Positions 54,707 to 63,338 of a DNA stretch of 64,000 nt are shown piece by piece. The position numbers and the translations under genes are program-made. Numbering within the stretch: the stretch's first letter is position 1; the number at the start of each line of letters is the position of its first letter. A model generated the notes under the pieces. The model was not told where the DNA came from and ran no database searches. It saw only the letters and a program-made list of their open reading frames with translations. The DNA comes from Pedobacter sp. MC2016-24 (GTDB taxonomy: Bacteria > Bacteroidota > Bacteroidia > Sphingobacteriales > Sphingobacteriaceae): positions 1-64,000 of the forward strand of contig NZ_JADFBX010000005.1 of the NCBI RefSeq assembly GCF_015223055.1, written 5' to 3'.

Positions 54707-56482
54707 ATGACTTATCAGGAAAAATTAAGCAAAATACGCGAACAAATGAAAGCCGACAACGTTCAGGCTTACATCATCCCTTCCGCAGATCCGCATATTA
54801 GCGAGTACTTACCTAAACATTATAAATGCATTCCTTTTGCCTCAGGATTTACAGGTTCTGCAGGCACATTGGTCATCACGGCCGACTTTGCCGGTCTGTG
54901 GACTGACTTCCGTTATTTTGAACAGGCTGAAGAACAGCTTGCCGGAAGCGGTTTTGACCTGGTAAAACAGAAAGTTCAGCATGCACCGGAATATATCCAA
55001 TGGCTTCAGGAAAAATTGGAAAATGGCGCAGTTGTTGCCAGCAATGAAAAATTGTTGTCGATTTTACTTGGCGACCTGCTAACCCAGCAATTGGGCATTA
55101 AAAACATCACACTGGCCAACAAGGATTATCTGGATCCAATTTGGGAAAACAGGCCAGCCTTGCCTGCTGAGCCTGCATATTTAATTGAGGACAGACACAT
55201 CGGACAATCGGTAAGCAGTAAAATTGCCGCGGTAAGAACCAGCCTGCAAAAACATGCGGCGGCTTATCACCTGATTTCTTCTTTAGATGACATGGCCTGG
55301 TTGTTCAACATCCGCGGCAAAGATGTCAGTTACAATCCCGTAGTATTGAGCTTCGCCCTGATCAGTCAGGATCATGCCAAGCTATTTGTAAATCCTGACA
55401 AACTGGATACCGCAGCTAAGGAACTTTTGTTGAAAAGCGGCGTAGAAGTTTTCGCTTACGAAGAAATTGAAACGGCATTACAACGCATTCCTGAAAACAG
55501 TAGCATCCTGATCGATCCAAAGCGCAATTGCTTTGCTTTCAGCAAACTGATTCCCGCTTCTGTGAAACTGATTAAGGAAACCAATCCCACAACCAATTTT
55601 AAAGCTGTTAAAAATGAAACAGAGCTGAACAATACCCGCACAGCAATGCTTAAAGATGGCGTGGCCATTACCCGGTTTTTAAAATGGCTGTCGGAACATA
55701 TTGGCAAAACAACCATTACTGAATTGTCTGCCGCAGCAGAATTGCGAAAATTCAGAGCAGAGCAGGAAGGCTTTGTTGGCGACAGCTTTACCACCATCAG
55801 TGCTTACAAAGCACATGGTGCCCTCCCTCATTATGGTGCTTCTGAAGAAAGTAATGTGGAAGTGAAGGCCGAAGGCTTATTCCTGGTAGATTCAGGTGGT
55901 CAGTATTTTTATGGAACCACAGACATTACCAGAACCATCCCTATGGGAAACAATACGGAAGAAGAAAAAACAGATTATACGCTGGTTTTAAAAGGTATGA
56001 TTGATGGTTGTAAAGTCCGGTTCCCTAAAGGTACTTGTGGCTATCAGATTGATGCGATTACTCGCAAGCCATTATGGGATTATGCCATTAACTATGGTCA
56101 CGGCACAGGTCATGGTGTAGGTTATTTCCTAAATGTTCATGAGGGCCCACAGGTCTTTAATGCAACTGCGACTCCGGTTGCCATCGAACTGGGTATGATT
56201 ACTTCCGTAGAACCGGGGGTTTACCGCCCTGGCAAACACGGCATCCGCATCGAAAACCTGGTAAACACAATTAAGGATGTGAGCAATGCGTTTAATGAAT
56301 TCTATGCTTTCGAAACTTTGACCATTGCACCGATCAGCACCACTATTGTAAAAAAAGAGCTGCTGGAGCAATCGCAAATCGACTGGTTAAACAGCTATAA
56401 TGCTTTGGTATTTGAAAAACTTAGCCCGCTGTTAAATACAGAAGAAGCAGCCTGGTTAAAAACTGAAACGAAAGCGATATAA
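54707..56482 (+). CDS. Xaa-Pro aminopeptidase (aminopeptidase P, M24B)
   Basis: 591 residues, the length of the three-domain eukaryote-like aminopeptidase P family. Two creatinase-like N-terminal domains (about 1-310) precede the pita-bread M24 domain. Metal ligands are visible: Asp in LFLVDSGGQYF and in TDITRT, His in GHGTGHGVGYFLNVHE, and Glu in SVEPGVYRPG and in GIRIENLV. It cleaves the N-terminal residue ahead of Pro in peptides and is probably cytosolic; no signal peptide is present. It is the only rightward gene in this half of the window and converges on the fucose operon. Confidence 0.93.
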   Translation: MTYQEKLSKIREQMKADNVQAYIIPSADPHISEYLPKHYKCIPFASGFTGSAGTLVITADFAGLWTDFRYFEQAEEQLAGSGFDLVKQKVQHAPEYIQWLQEKLENGAVVASNEKLLSILLGDLLTQQLGIKNITLANKDYLDPIWENRPALPAEPAYLIEDRHIGQSVSSKIAAVRTSLQKHAAAYHLISSLDDMAWLFNIRGKDVSYNPVVLSFALISQDHAKLFVNPDKLDTAAKELLLKSGVEVFAYEEIETALQRIPENSSILIDPKRNCFAFSKLIPASVKLIKETNPTTNFKAVKNETELNNTRTAMLKDGVAITRFLKWLSEHIGKTTITELSAAAELRKFRAEQEGFVGDSFTTISAYKAHGALPHYGASEESNVEVKAEGLFLVDSGGQYFYGTTDITRTIPMGNNTEEEKTDYTLVLKGMIDGCKVRFPKGTCGYQIDAITRKPLWDYAINYGHGTGHGVGYFLNVHEGPQVFNATATPVAIELGMITSVEPGVYRPGKHGIRIENLVNTIKDVSNAFNEFYAFETLTIAPISTTIVKKELLEQSQIDWLNSYNALVFEKLSPLLNTEEAAWLKTETKAI

Positions 56483-56499
56483 TTGGCCTTCAGGTCAGC

Positions 56500-56586
56500 A
56501 AAAAACCAGCTATGTTAAGAGAAGTCCCAGACCCTGCAACTACAGGGCAGCAGATGCCGGACTTCGACTAATACAGCTGGTTTTTT
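56500..56586. terminator. Nested bidirectional terminator between convergent genes
   Basis: The outer stem AAAAAACCAGCT (56500-56511) with AGCTGGTTTTTT (56575-56586) ends in T6 in both directions, so it can stop both the aminopeptidase and the fucose-operon transcripts. Within it lie GAAGTCC (56521-56527) with GGACTTC (56559-56565) and CCCTG (56532-56536) with CAGGG (56543-56547). The 63-base insert makes it longer than an ordinary terminator and might be a stable small RNA. Confidence 0.6.
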
Positions 56587-56600
56587 ATGTAAAAGGAGTA

Positions 56601-57389
56601 CTATTCCGGACTAATCGATCTGTCTAAATGCACATATCCCCCATCTACATACACCAATTGTCCAGTAGTATGGCTGGATACCTCAGAAAGTAAAAACACT
56701 GTAGCATTTGCCAGTTCTTCTGCCGTTGTCATCCTTTGTTCAAAAGGAATCTTTGCTTTAATGGAAGCCAGTTTCTCCTCCGGATTTGGAATGGAGTTGA
56801 TCCAGTTCTGATACAAAGGTGTGTAACACTCTGCAACAATGACTGCATTTACACGGATGCCATAAGGCAATAATTCTACAGCCCATTCCCTGGTCATGGC
56901 ATTTCTTGCACCATTTGAAGCGGCATAAGCAGAAGTGCCTCCTTGTCCGGTATCTGCTACTTTAGAACTGATGTTGACGATTGAACCTCTGGACTTTTTA
57001 AGTGCAGGTAAAGCATAATGAGCCATCATGTAATAATGGATCACATTTTTATGTAAGCTAGCCACGAAGCGGTCATAATCACCACTCTCCAGACCAACAC
57101 CATCATTAACACCTGCATTATTGATCAGTCCGTCAATCCTGCCATATTTTTCCAGAACCAGGTTAACTGCTTTTTCACTTTCTTTAGGATCCATCAGTTC
57201 TGCTGCGACCTGGAAAGCCTGACCGCCATTGGCGACCAACTCATCAACTACCTTTTGGTTATCTGCAGCATTACGGCCAACAATCACAGGAATTGCACCT
57301 TCTTTTGCCAATACCTGGACGATGCCTTCGCCAATTCCTTTTGCCCCACCGGTAACGATTACGACCTTATCTTTTAATCTCAGATCCAT
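56601..57389 (-). CDS. SDR sugar dehydrogenase with Asn in place of catalytic Lys
   Basis: 262 residues, classical SDR. TGGAKGIG (14-21) is the NAD site, NNAG and Ser in VNISSKV are present, but the active-site tetrad reads Tyr-Ala-Ala-Ser-Asn in SAYAASNGARNAM. The Lys that normally follows Tyr by four positions is Asn (codon AAT on the coding strand). The rest, including RVNAVIVAECYTPLY, resembles L-fucose dehydrogenases that start non-phosphorylating fucose oxidation. It is the last gene of the operon. Either a lineage variant with altered chemistry or an impaired enzyme is possible. Confidence 0.75.
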   Translation of the reverse strand: MDLRLKDKVVIVTGGAKGIGEGIVQVLAKEGAIPVIVGRNAADNQKVVDELVANGGQAFQVAAELMDPKESEKAVNLVLEKYGRIDGLINNAGVNDGVGLESGDYDRFVASLHKNVIHYYMMAHYALPALKKSRGSIVNISSKVADTGQGGTSAYAASNGARNAMTREWAVELLPYGIRVNAVIVAECYTPLYQNWINSIPNPEEKLASIKAKIPFEQRMTTAEELANATVFLLSEVSSHTTGQLVYVDGGYVHLDRSISPE

Positions 57390-57402
57390 ATTTTTGTATT
57401 GC

Positions 57403-58236
57403 TTAAATTAAATTGTAAAAATTAGTGGCATTGCCGCCCCAAAACAAATCACGTTCGTTTGCAGACAGTGCTTTGGTATATTCATCAACAAGGTTCAGCA
57501 CAGCTCCGTAGCTACCTGCAAGCAGGCAAACTGGCCAATCTGAACCATACATGACCCTTTTGGGACCAAATGCCTCGAAAACTACATCCAGGTAAGCTTT
57601 AAAGTCCCCCGACTTCCAGTCAGACCAATGCGCTTCGGTAACCATTCCAGAAACTTTGCAGGATACATTTTCCAATGCGGCCAGTGCCTGAATATCCTGT
57701 TGCCAGTCAGCGATCTTTTGATTCTTGATATCTGGTTTAGCGATATGGTCCAACACAAATTTCTGATCTGGAAAACGGGCTGCAAGCGCTGTGGCAAACT
57801 TCAGCTGATCCGGAAAAATCAAAATGTCATAGGTATAGTCAAAAACCTTTAAGGCCTGAATACCGTTTAAAAAAGCGGGTTTCAGCATCAGCGCCCGATC
57901 GGCTTCACCTTGCAGGATGTGGCGAAACCCTTTTAATTTTTTAAAACTACGCCAGGCAGCAAGCTGATCCTTGATATCTGCCGCTTGTAAATCCACCCAG
58001 CCTACAACACCTTTGATGAAATCATAGGCATCGGCATTTGCGAGTTGGAAACGATTTTCTGCGTTCGACTGATCGGATTGTACCACAATACAGCCGTCAA
58101 ACTGATGTTGTTGAAGTACCGGAAGTAAATCTCCCGGTAAATAATCCTTACGGAGTACGGCCATCTCTTCCGAGATCCAGCTGTCCCTTATTTCATCATA
58201 CACCCAGAAATGCTGGTGTGCATCAATTTTTAACAT
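57403..58236 (-). CDS. L-fuconolactone hydrolase-like amidohydrolase
   Basis: 277 residues, a TIM-barrel metal hydrolase of the COG3618 group. DAHQHFW near the start supplies the HxH ligands; FVLDHIAKPD and MYGSDWPVC hold later His and Asp residues. COG3618 members open the lactone made by sugar dehydrogenases. Its 5' end overlaps the stop of the FAH gene by 14 bases, so translation is coupled, and the neighbours give the substrate as L-fuconolactone. L-rhamnonolactone is the main alternative. Confidence 0.85.
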   Translation of the reverse strand: MLKIDAHQHFWVYDEIRDSWISEEMAVLRKDYLPGDLLPVLQQHQFDGCIVVQSDQSNAENRFQLANADAYDFIKGVVGWVDLQAADIKDQLAAWRSFKKLKGFRHILQGEADRALMLKPAFLNGIQALKVFDYTYDILIFPDQLKFATALAARFPDQKFVLDHIAKPDIKNQKIADWQQDIQALAALENVSCKVSGMVTEAHWSDWKSGDFKAYLDVVFEAFGPKRVMYGSDWPVCLLAGSYGAVLNLVDEYTKALSANERDLFWGGNATNFYNLI

Positions 58237-59080
58237 AGTTCTTCACTTCTTGCTTCGAAGTACCCAGTCCGTCAATACCCAGTTCTACCACATCGCCATG
58301 TTTAAGATATACCGGTGGGTTGAAGCCCAGACCAACACCAGCTGGCGTACCTGTAGAAATTACATCTCCAGGCAATAAGGTCATAAACTGACTTACATAA
58401 GAAACCACAAAAGGTACATTAAAGATGAAGTTAGACGTATTTCCATCCTGCATCTTTTCACCATTTACAGTTAACCAGAGACGCAGGTTATTGACATCCT
58501 TAATTTCGTCTTGTGTAGCCAGGAAGGGGCCTAAAGGCGCAAAAGTATCACAACCTTTACCTTTGTCCCAGGTACCATTTCTTTCAATCTGGAACTCACG
58601 CTCAGATACATCATTGTGCAATACATAACCAGCAACATAGTCCAAAGCCTCGCCCTCTTCTACATAAGATGCCTTGCGGCCAATCACTACAGCCAATTCA
58701 ACCTCCCAATCTGTTTTTACCGAGTTTTTAGGGATGGTGATGTCATCATTCGGGCCTACCATTGCGGTAGTTGATTTCATAAAAATCACAGGTTCCGGTG
58801 GTATAGCTGCACCGGTTTCACGGGCATGATCGGCATAGTTCAAACCAATACATACTATTTTTGAAGGACGTGCAATTGGCGAACCCAAGCGTGTTCCTGC
58901 CGGAACTACAGGCAAATTGCCTTCATTCGCTTTTAAAAATTCTCCCAGTCGTACCAGACCGTCATTGTTAAAAAACTGCTCGTTATAATCACCACCAAAG
59001 GACGACGTATCGTACCAGGTATCATTAATTATTACACCGATTTTTTCCTGATCGGCTGCTCCCCATCTGATTAATTTCAT
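58223..59080 (-). CDS. Fumarylacetoacetate-hydrolase-family protein (2,4-diketo-3-deoxy-L-fuconate hydrolase candidate)
   Basis: 285 residues. The FAH fold follows a short N-terminal domain (about 1-70), and the metal site appears as SKIVCIGLNYADHARETG, DWEVELAVVIG (Glu ligands) and NDVSEREFQ, with GTPAGVGLGF closing the pocket. FAH-family hydrolases cleave 2,4-diketo acids to pyruvate and a second acid. In this operon the products should be pyruvate and L-lactate. Ureidoglycolate-type activity is less likely given the neighbours. Confidence 0.83.
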   Translation of the reverse strand: MKLIRWGAADQEKIGVIINDTWYDTSSFGGDYNEQFFNNDGLVRLGEFLKANEGNLPVVPAGTRLGSPIARPSKIVCIGLNYADHARETGAAIPPEPVIFMKSTTAMVGPNDDITIPKNSVKTDWEVELAVVIGRKASYVEEGEALDYVAGYVLHNDVSEREFQIERNGTWDKGKGCDTFAPLGPFLATQDEIKDVNNLRLWLTVNGEKMQDGNTSNFIFNVPFVVSYVSQFMTLLPGDVISTGTPAGVGLGFNPPVYLKHGDVVELGIDGLGTSKQEVKNYVKN

Positions 59081-59127
59081 TTGTTAAGTATATTTTTTTT
59101 GAAGATAATAATTCTTTTCCAACCAGA

Positions 59128-59892
59128 CTAGTTGTTCAACTTGATAAAACCACCATCCAAAGGATAATCGTTTCCAGTTACAAAACCAGCTTCGTCGGAA
59201 CACAGATAAAGCGCAAGGGATGCGACTTCTTCTGGTTTTCCCATTCTGCCTATCGGCTGACTCTTCGATAATTTTTCAAATATCTCTGCTTCTTGTCCGG
59301 CATAGTTCTTGGCAATAAAGCCATCCACAAAGGGAGTATGTACCCTGGCAGGAGAAATGCTGTTGCACCTGATGCCATCGGCCATATAATCCCTGGCCAT
59401 AGACATGGTCATGGCATATATCGCACCTTTACTCATCGAATAAGCAAAACGATCGGCAATGCCAACTACAGCGGCAATAGAAGCCATATTGAGTACCACA
59501 GCCGAGCTGCTCTTTTTCAAAGCGGGTATCGCAGCATATAAACAATTATAAGCCCCTTTTACATTCACATTAAATACCTTTACAAAATCTTCTTCACTGG
59601 TATTTTCTACTTTCCCCACATGGGCAATTCCTGCATTATTAACCAGGATATCAATCGCACCAATCTGATCAAACACGGCAGTTACCGTAGCCTGGTTACT
59701 CACGTCACAGCCAAAAGCCGTTGCGGTACCACCTGCCGCCTTAATTTCTTCCACAGCTTGTTCAGCTGCTTCAGCATTTAACTCAATAATGTTGACATGC
59801 GCACCTTGTTTTGCGAAAAGCAGGGATATTGCTTTTCCTATACCGCTACCGCCCCCCGTAATAATTGCTGATTTTCCTTTTAAACTAAACAT
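59128..59892 (-). CDS. SDR, 2-keto-3-deoxy-L-fuconate dehydrogenase candidate
   Basis: 254 residues, a complete classical SDR: TGGGSGIGKAI (12-22), NNAGIAH, Ser in LNMASIAAV, and Tyr-x3-Lys in FAYSMSKGAIYA. The tail IGRMGKPEEVASLALYLCSDEAGFVTG matches SDRs of non-phosphorylating fucose clusters that oxidise 2-keto-3-deoxy-L-fuconate at C4. It is intact, in contrast to the other SDR of the operon. It lies between the UxaA-like and FAH genes, the expected pathway order. Confidence 0.85.
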   Translation of the reverse strand: MFSLKGKSAIITGGGSGIGKAISLLFAKQGAHVNIIELNAEAAEQAVEEIKAAGGTATAFGCDVSNQATVTAVFDQIGAIDILVNNAGIAHVGKVENTSEEDFVKVFNVNVKGAYNCLYAAIPALKKSSSAVVLNMASIAAVVGIADRFAYSMSKGAIYAMTMSMARDYMADGIRCNSISPARVHTPFVDGFIAKNYAGQEAEIFEKLSKSQPIGRMGKPEEVASLALYLCSDEAGFVTGNDYPLDGGFIKLNN

Positions 59893-59901
59893 GGTATATA
59901 A

Positions 59902-61560
59902 TTATAATGAAACTCCTCTTTTCCATGGAATAAAGTCGTCCTGATTCAACAAAACTGCTTTGGGGATGATCTCACCACTTGCAGCCTTAATGCAATATTC
60001 CAGGATTTCTGCCCCCATCTCTTCAATCGTTTTCTCGCCCCGGATAATTCCGCCCGTATCAATGTCAATAATGTCACCCATCCTGGTAGCCAATGCCGTA
60101 TTGGTCGCAATTTTAATTACCGGACACACCGGGTTTCCTGTTGGCGTACCTAAACCTGTAGTAAACAAGATCAGGGTAGCACCACTGGCCGCTTTTCCGG
60201 TAGTGGCTTCCACATCATTGCCGGGTGTGCAAACCAGGCTTAGACCCGGTTTTGTTGCAGGCTCTGTATAATCCAGTACATCAACCACCGGAGATGTCCC
60301 GGCCTTTTTCGCAGCTCCAGTGCTTTTTATCGCATCGGTAATCAAGCCATCTTTGATATTACCTGGCGAAGGATTCATGTGAAAACCGGAGCCCACTGCA
60401 TGAGCCTGGGCATCATAATCCTGCATCAAGGTAATGAATTTTTCGGCTGTTGCCTGATCCTGACAGCGGTCAATGATGTTTTGCTCTGCTCCACACAATT
60501 CCGGAAACTCTGCCAGCAAAACTTTGGCACCTAAAGCAACCAGTAAATCGGAGGCGTATCCCACCGCAGGATTGGCTGAAATGCCGCTAAACCCATCGCT
60601 ACCGCCGCATTTAACACCCACACATAAGGCACTTAAAGGAGCTGGTTTTCTTTCTATTTTATTGATTTCCTCTAAACCCACAAAGGTTTGAAGGATAGCT
60701 TCTTTAATCAACTGCTCTTCACTCTGGCTTTGCTGTTGTTCAAAAATAAGCACCTTTTTTCCGAATGAAGGGTTGCGGGATTTGATGTCGTCCAATAGGT
60801 TTTGCGTCTGCAAATGCTGACAGCCTAAACTCAACACCGTAATACCGGCAACATTGGGATGATCCGCGTAGGCAGCGAGCAATTTACTCAGCAAGTCCGA
60901 ATCCTGCCGGGTACCACCACATCCGCCCTGGTGATTTAAGAATTTGATTCCGTCAACATGTTTAAACACGCGGTGTTTATTCAGATCGGCAGTACCAATT
61001 GTATCTATTTTAAAGGAGGAGATCGATTCTCCGGCTTTAAAAGCTTCCAGTAGTTCTGCTGTAAACTGTTTGTATTTATTGGTTACATTGTAACCTAAAG
61101 TATTGTGTAACGATTCCTTGATCACATCCAGGTTCCTGTTTTCACAGAAGACTGTCGGTACAAAGAGCCAGTAATTGGCTGTTCCAACCTTACCATCAGC
61201 ACGGTGATAGCCCTGAAATGTACGGTTCTTAAAAGCGCTGACATCAGGTGCTTTCCATTGATAATTTACATTGCGATAAGCGTAATCCTGCGAAGCATGG
61301 TGGACGTTATCTGTAGTCATTAATCCGCCCTGCGGTATAAAGGCTGTTGCTTTACCAACCAATACACCATACATGATCACTTCTTCCCCGATATTTAAGT
61401 CATTTATAAAGAATTTATGCTTGGCATGGATATCATCTTGTAAGGTAATTTCCGTCTGGTTCCAGGGAATGACCTGCCCTTTAGGCAAATCCTGTAAAGC
61501 CACCAAAACGTTATCGTCGGGGTGGATTTGTAAAAAACTTTTATTTGTTAGTATTGACAT
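59902..61560 (-). CDS. UxaA-family dehydratase (putative L-fuconate dehydratase)
   Basis: 552 residues, length and domain plan of altronate/galactarate dehydratases. An N-terminal SAF-like domain (about 1-90) is followed by the UxaA core: GYHRADGKVGTANYWLFVPT, NHQGGCGGTRQDS, LCVGVKCGGSDGFSG and FPELCGAEQ, whose Cys and His residues match the family's metal centre. The textbook L-fuconate dehydratase belongs to the enolase superfamily, so this would be a non-homologous replacement; D-altronate dehydratase is the sequence-only alternative. The start ATG shares one base with the stop of the mutarotase gene (TAATG). Confidence 0.85.
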   Translation of the reverse strand: MSILTNKSFLQIHPDDNVLVALQDLPKGQVIPWNQTEITLQDDIHAKHKFFINDLNIGEEVIMYGVLVGKATAFIPQGGLMTTDNVHHASQDYAYRNVNYQWKAPDVSAFKNRTFQGYHRADGKVGTANYWLFVPTVFCENRNLDVIKESLHNTLGYNVTNKYKQFTAELLEAFKAGESISSFKIDTIGTADLNKHRVFKHVDGIKFLNHQGGCGGTRQDSDLLSKLLAAYADHPNVAGITVLSLGCQHLQTQNLLDDIKSRNPSFGKKVLIFEQQQSQSEEQLIKEAILQTFVGLEEINKIERKPAPLSALCVGVKCGGSDGFSGISANPAVGYASDLLVALGAKVLLAEFPELCGAEQNIIDRCQDQATAEKFITLMQDYDAQAHAVGSGFHMNPSPGNIKDGLITDAIKSTGAAKKAGTSPVVDVLDYTEPATKPGLSLVCTPGNDVEATTGKAASGATLILFTTGLGTPTGNPVCPVIKIATNTALATRMGDIIDIDTGGIIRGEKTIEEMGAEILEYCIKAASGEIIPKAVLLNQDDFIPWKRGVSL

Positions 61561-61910
61561 TAGGCTTTTAACTCAAATATTCTATTCATCATCATCCATT
61601 TCTCTCCCGGCTTGGCTCCGGGTATCGCTTGCTGGTATTTCCACATCAGCTGCTCCCATTCCTGTACTTTTTCATTCTCCGCATCTGCTGCTGCTTTTTG
61701 ATCAAAGCTGAACGCATCGTTTACTTCCATAATCATGAACAAACGATTTCCCGTTCTGTAAATCTCCATCGCCACAATGCCCGAGTCTTTGATGCTTGCT
61801 TCAATCTCCGGCCAGACCTGCTCATGCATCACCTCATATTCTTTAATGAGCTGAGGATCGTTAACCAGATCAAGCGCTAAACAATATCTATTCATCTTTG
61901 TATTAGTCAA
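61560..61910 (-). CDS. RhaM-type sugar mutarotase (L-fucose mutarotase role)
   Basis: 116 residues, the RhaM/YiiL fold. RYCLALDLVNDPQLIKEYEVMH opens the domain, MHEQVWPEIE has the catalytic His region, and MEIYRTGNRLFMIMEV with KWMMMNRIFEL closes it. It interconverts the anomers of a 6-deoxyhexose so that the dehydrogenase gets its form. With FucP alongside, the sugar is likely L-fucose. A start six codons on (61895) is also possible. Confidence 0.87.
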   Translation of the reverse strand: MTNTKMNRYCLALDLVNDPQLIKEYEVMHEQVWPEIEASIKDSGIVAMEIYRTGNRLFMIMEVNDAFSFDQKAAADAENEKVQEWEQLMWKYQQAIPGAKPGEKWMMMNRIFELKA

Positions 61911-63110
61911 TTAGTTTTTAATTATTTTGTAACCTCTGATTCCATACAGGAACACCACAATAAAACAAATCATAGGAACTACATAAGAGATTGGCGTTGA
62001 GTAATGATCTGCAATTGTACCCATCACATATGGAACCAAGGCTCCACCAACAATGGACATGATGACAAATGAAGACGCCTTTTTAGTATGCTGACCAAGA
62101 TCTTTAATGCTGAGTGCAAAAATTGTTGGAAACATGATTGACATGAAGAAAAACAAAGCCATTAATGAATAAACCGAAAGCCAGGCATTATTCCACATGA
62201 CAACTGCACATAACAAAACATTAACTACAGAATAAGTTGCCAGTAATTGATTTGGCTTGATCACACGCATCAACGCAGTACCAATAAAACGACCAGCAGT
62301 AAATAAAATCAGTCCAATAGAAAGTAGTTTAGCGGCCATTGCATTATCAATACCGATATGACTTTCCGTACAATAATTAATAAACAAGGTAGCGACACCA
62401 ACTTGCGCTGCAACATAGAAAAACTGGGTAACTACACCAAGACTAAAATTACTATGACTAAATAGAGGCTTTTGATTAAAGACCTCGGAACTTACGGTTT
62501 CATTGTCTTTAATTTCAGGTAACTTTGTACGAACAAAGATTGCAGCTACGATGAGTACCAATATACCAATCACCACATAGATCATCTTAACAGAATCAAG
62601 ATTTCCATTATCAGTACTACTCTTCTCTCCAAAAAACAGATAAGATGCTATAATTGGCCCTAAAAAAGATCCGACACCATTAAAGCATTGGGACAAATTC
62701 AATCGGGTTGCAGAAGTTTCTGGTGTACCTAATACCGTTACATAAGGATTTGCAGCAGTCTCTAAGCAAGCCAGTCCGGATGCAAGAATAAATAGTGCAA
62801 GAAGAAATGCATTAAAACTGGATTGTTCTGCAGCCGGATAAAATAAAAATGCACCTACGGCATACAAAATCAAGCCCATAATGATACCTTTTTTGTATCC
62901 ATATTTATTCATAAAAATACCAGCAGGCAATGCTACCAGGAAGTATGCGCCAAAATAGGCCGCCTGCAATAAGGTAGATCTTGATTTGGTTATATTTAGC
63001 GCCTCCTGAAAATGTTTATTTAAAACATCTAGCAAGCCATAAGCAAAGCCCCACATGAAGAATAATGAGGTAATCATGATTAAAGGAAAAAGGTATTTAT
63101 TTTTAGCCAT
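61911..63110 (-). CDS. fucP: L-fucose:proton symporter
   Basis: 399 residues with twelve membrane helices. FMWGFAYGLLDVLNKHFQEAL carries the Asp and ACLETAANPYVTVLG the Glu known to matter in E. coli FucP; ARLNLSQCFNGVGSFLGPI follows. It should import L-fucose with a proton. It is the first gene of a seven-gene leftward operon. The 228 bp ahead of it contain an inverted repeat and a structured hairpin that may control it. A related sugar such as L-galactose cannot be excluded. Confidence 0.9.
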   Translation of the reverse strand: MAKNKYLFPLIMITSLFFMWGFAYGLLDVLNKHFQEALNITKSRSTLLQAAYFGAYFLVALPAGIFMNKYGYKKGIIMGLILYAVGAFLFYPAAEQSSFNAFLLALFILASGLACLETAANPYVTVLGTPETSATRLNLSQCFNGVGSFLGPIIASYLFFGEKSSTDNGNLDSVKMIYVVIGILVLIVAAIFVRTKLPEIKDNETVSSEVFNQKPLFSHSNFSLGVVTQFFYVAAQVGVATLFINYCTESHIGIDNAMAAKLLSIGLILFTAGRFIGTALMRVIKPNQLLATYSVVNVLLCAVVMWNNAWLSVYSLMALFFFMSIMFPTIFALSIKDLGQHTKKASSFVIMSIVGGALVPYVMGTIADHYSTPISYVVPMICFIVVFLYGIRGYKIIKN

Positions 63111-63167
63111 TGGTCTAATTATTTGGTTTATCCAAAGGACGCGATTTATACCGCAATTTATTTTATG

Positions 63168-63211
63168 ATTTTATCATATCATTAAGCAATTTTTACATAA
63201 AATGATAAAAT
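63168..63211. promoter_or_regulatory. Inverted repeat upstream of fucP
   Basis: ATTTTATCAT (63168-63177) and ATGATAAAAT (63202-63211) are exact inverted copies 24 bases apart, within 102 bases of the fucP start. The pair suits a looped or dimeric regulator site that responds to fucose. No regulator gene is present in the operon as seen here. Confidence 0.4.
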
Positions 63212-63220
63212 GACCATTCT

Positions 63221-63281
63221 CTTCGAGGCTGCATAATTTGTGCTGAAGAAGCACAAAAGACGCTATGCCTCCTCAGAGAAG
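63221..63281. other. Multi-stem hairpin between the beta-helix gene and fucP
   Basis: CTTC/GAAG (63221-63224 with 63278-63281), GAGG/CCTC (63225-63228 with 63271-63274), GCATA/TATGC (63231-63235 with 63264-63268) and an inner TTTGTGCT/AGCACAAA (63237-63244 with 63250-63257) nest in one structure. It could end the beta-helix transcript, though a strong T tract is missing. Confidence 0.45.
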
Positions 63282-63338
63282 GTAATTTTATTTCCAATTG
63301 GACGTAAACCGTACAAACGTAACACTTATGGTGCTCAG

